Notes under the pieces: generated by a model
What the model was told of the DNA's origin: nothing
Databases searched by the model: none
What the model saw: only the letters and a program-made list of their open reading frames with translations
Program-made: the position numbers and the translations under genes
Source: Rhizobium album
Lineage (GTDB): Bacteria > Pseudomonadota > Alphaproteobacteria > Rhizobiales > Rhizobiaceae
Direction of reading: 5' to 3'
DNA length: 64,000 nucleotides
Assembly: GCF_003122325.1 (NCBI RefSeq)
Contig: NZ_QFBC01000008.1
Span: forward strand, 62,001 to 126,000
In this document: positions 63,120-64,000 of the stretch, one piece after another
Position numbering within the stretch: the first letter of the stretch is position 1
How the letters are laid out: each line of letters begins with the position of its first letter

Positions 63120-64000
63120 ATGACCAAGGTGGAAACGACATTCGCGATCCGCCACGAGCCCATGCGGATCGCCGGCAAGATGGTCGATACCGAAGGGGTG
63201 GTCGAGGTGTGCTACCCTTGGAACGATGCCGTCATCGGTACCGTTCCAGCCGGCAATGCCGAGCATGCCAGGAAGGCCTTCGAGATCGCCGCAAGCTATC
63301 AGCCGAAGCTGACGCGCTACGAGCGCCAGCGCATCCTGCTCAGGGCGGCCGAACTGCTGGTGGCCCGCAAGGAGGAGGTCTCCGACCTCATCACGCTGGA
63401 ACTCGGTATTTCCAAGCAGGACTCGCTTTACGAAGTGGGCCGCGCCTTCGACGTGCTGACCCTGTCCGGGCAGATGTGCATCCATGACGACGGGGAGATC
63501 TTCTCCTGCGACCTGACCCCGCACGGCAAGGCCCGCAAGATCTTCACGACGCGCGAACCGTTGACCGCCATTTCCGCGATCACGCCCTTCAACCATCCGC
63601 TCAACATGGTGGCGCATAAGGTGGCGCCGGCCATCGCCACCAACAATTGCGTGGTGCTGAAGCCGACGGAACTGACGCCGATGACGGCGCTCATCCTTGC
63701 CGACATCCTGTACGAGGCGGGCCTGCCGCCCGAAATGCTGTCCGTCGTCACCGGCTGGCCGGGCGATATCGGCATGGAGATGATCACCAACCCGAATTTC
63801 GACCTCATCACCTTCACCGGCTCCGTGCCGGTCGGTAAGCTGATCGCCACCCATGCCCACTACAAGCGCCAGATCCTGGAACTCGGCGGCAACGACCCGC
63901 TGATCATCCTCAACGACCTGTCGGACGACGACCTCGCCAGGGCCGCCGACCTTGCCGTGGCCGGTGCGACCAAGAATTCCGGCCAGCGCTGCACGGCGGT
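63120..64000 (+). CDS. phnY: Phosphonoacetaldehyde dehydrogenase (3' end outside window)
   Basis: NAD-dependent oxidation of phosphonoacetaldehyde to phosphonoacetate. The first 293 codons are present, from ATG 63120 with an AGGAGGAAG site. The ALDH active-site residues are already visible: Asn158 (TPFNHP), Glu254 (LELGGN) and Cys291 (NSGQRC), in agreement with the S. meliloti enzyme. The window ends two codons after the catalytic Cys. It takes the PhnW product and feeds PhnA. Confidence 0.94.
   Translation, partial: MTKVETTFAIRHEPMRIAGKMVDTEGVVEVCYPWNDAVIGTVPAGNAEHARKAFEIAASYQPKLTRYERQRILLRAAELLVARKEEVSDLITLELGISKQDSLYEVGRAFDVLTLSGQMCIHDDGEIFSCDLTPHGKARKIFTTREPLTAISAITPFNHPLNMVAHKVAPAIATNNCVVLKPTELTPMTALILADILYEAGLPPEMLSVVTGWPGDIGMEMITNPNFDLITFTGSVPVGKLIATHAHYKRQILELGGNDPLIILNDLSDDDLARAADLAVAGATKNSGQRCTA

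Noticed and set aside
60579-63860. A minus-strand open frame of 1093 codons opposite phnW, phnA and phnY
   Set aside because: It is the antisense shadow of three well-supported genes with matching catalytic residues; its Arg/His/Asp/Val-rich composition is typical of complementary frames in GC-rich DNA.
1-64000. CRISPR arrays, tRNA or rRNA genes, plasmid or phage replication genes
   Set aside because: No regularly spaced repeats, cloverleaf-like genes, rRNA sequence or replication/partition proteins were seen on either strand.

Overview
The window is GC-rich alphaproteobacterial DNA, most likely from a Rhizobiaceae species (Sinorhizobium/Ensifer, Rhizobium or Shinella type). The main evidence is a phnWAY-type phosphonate cluster in which the catalytic residues of PhnA and PhnY fall at the residue numbers known for Sinorhizobium meliloti. 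Other support comes from four complete solute-importer gene sets and a fifth, hydroxamate one with a broken ATPase gene, dense catabolic operons under GntR, TetR, DeoR and LysR control, an IS6-type transposase remnant and several decayed genes. No rRNA, tRNA, ribosomal-protein or replication genes are seen, so this is probably an accessory replicon or a catabolic island. This is inference.

Layout. 1-5631: ferric-hydroxamate uptake (TonB receptor cut by the window edge, fhuD-like, fused fhuB); the fhuC ATPase gene is broken and contains a piece of a sugar-permease gene. 5817-7706: a chemoreceptor. 8086-8539: transposase and gene debris. 8572-13229 (minus): polar amino-acid-type ABC importer plus an M20 amidohydrolase, with a GntR regulator at 13473. 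14375-19828 (plus): aromatic meta-cleavage-type operon with two extradiol-dioxygenase paralogues (the first frameshifted and lacking its metal ligands), a class II aldolase-family protein, a semialdehyde dehydrogenase, a hydratase and an HpcH/HpaI aldolase.

20123-38693: a TetR-controlled cluster that joins a ribose-type ABC importer with alcohol, aldehyde and GMC dehydrogenases, aldo/keto reductases, a CoA-transferase, an enoyl-CoA hydratase, an acyl-CoA dehydrogenase, an SDR, a DUF993-like protein and a sugar isomerase/epimerase. Three near-identical palindromes (GTAACTAGWTAGTTAC type) lie in its three divergent promoters. Remnants of a ttuD-like gene (33182-33492) and of etfB (38712-39014) lie inside or at its edge.

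39109-57681: a second carbohydrate region. A divergent FGGY kinase faces a ugp-type importer operon with a GlpD-like flavoprotein, a Zn-alcohol dehydrogenase and an aldolase-like barrel. A DeoR regulator follows, then an aldehyde dehydrogenase, an APH-fold kinase, an enolase paralogue with a changed active site and a second ribose-type ABC importer. 57894-64000: a LysR regulator divergent from a Na/Pi cotransporter gene, followed by phnW, phnA and phnY (cut by the window end) for 2-aminoethylphosphonate breakdown by the phosphonoacetate route.

A recurring feature is a GC-rich hairpin just after each solute-binding-protein gene that is the first gene of a complete importer set. The most novel candidates are the kinase/enolase-like/aldehyde dehydrogenase/importer module (50010-57681) and the sugar-importer plus acyl-CoA cluster controlled by the TetR palindromes.
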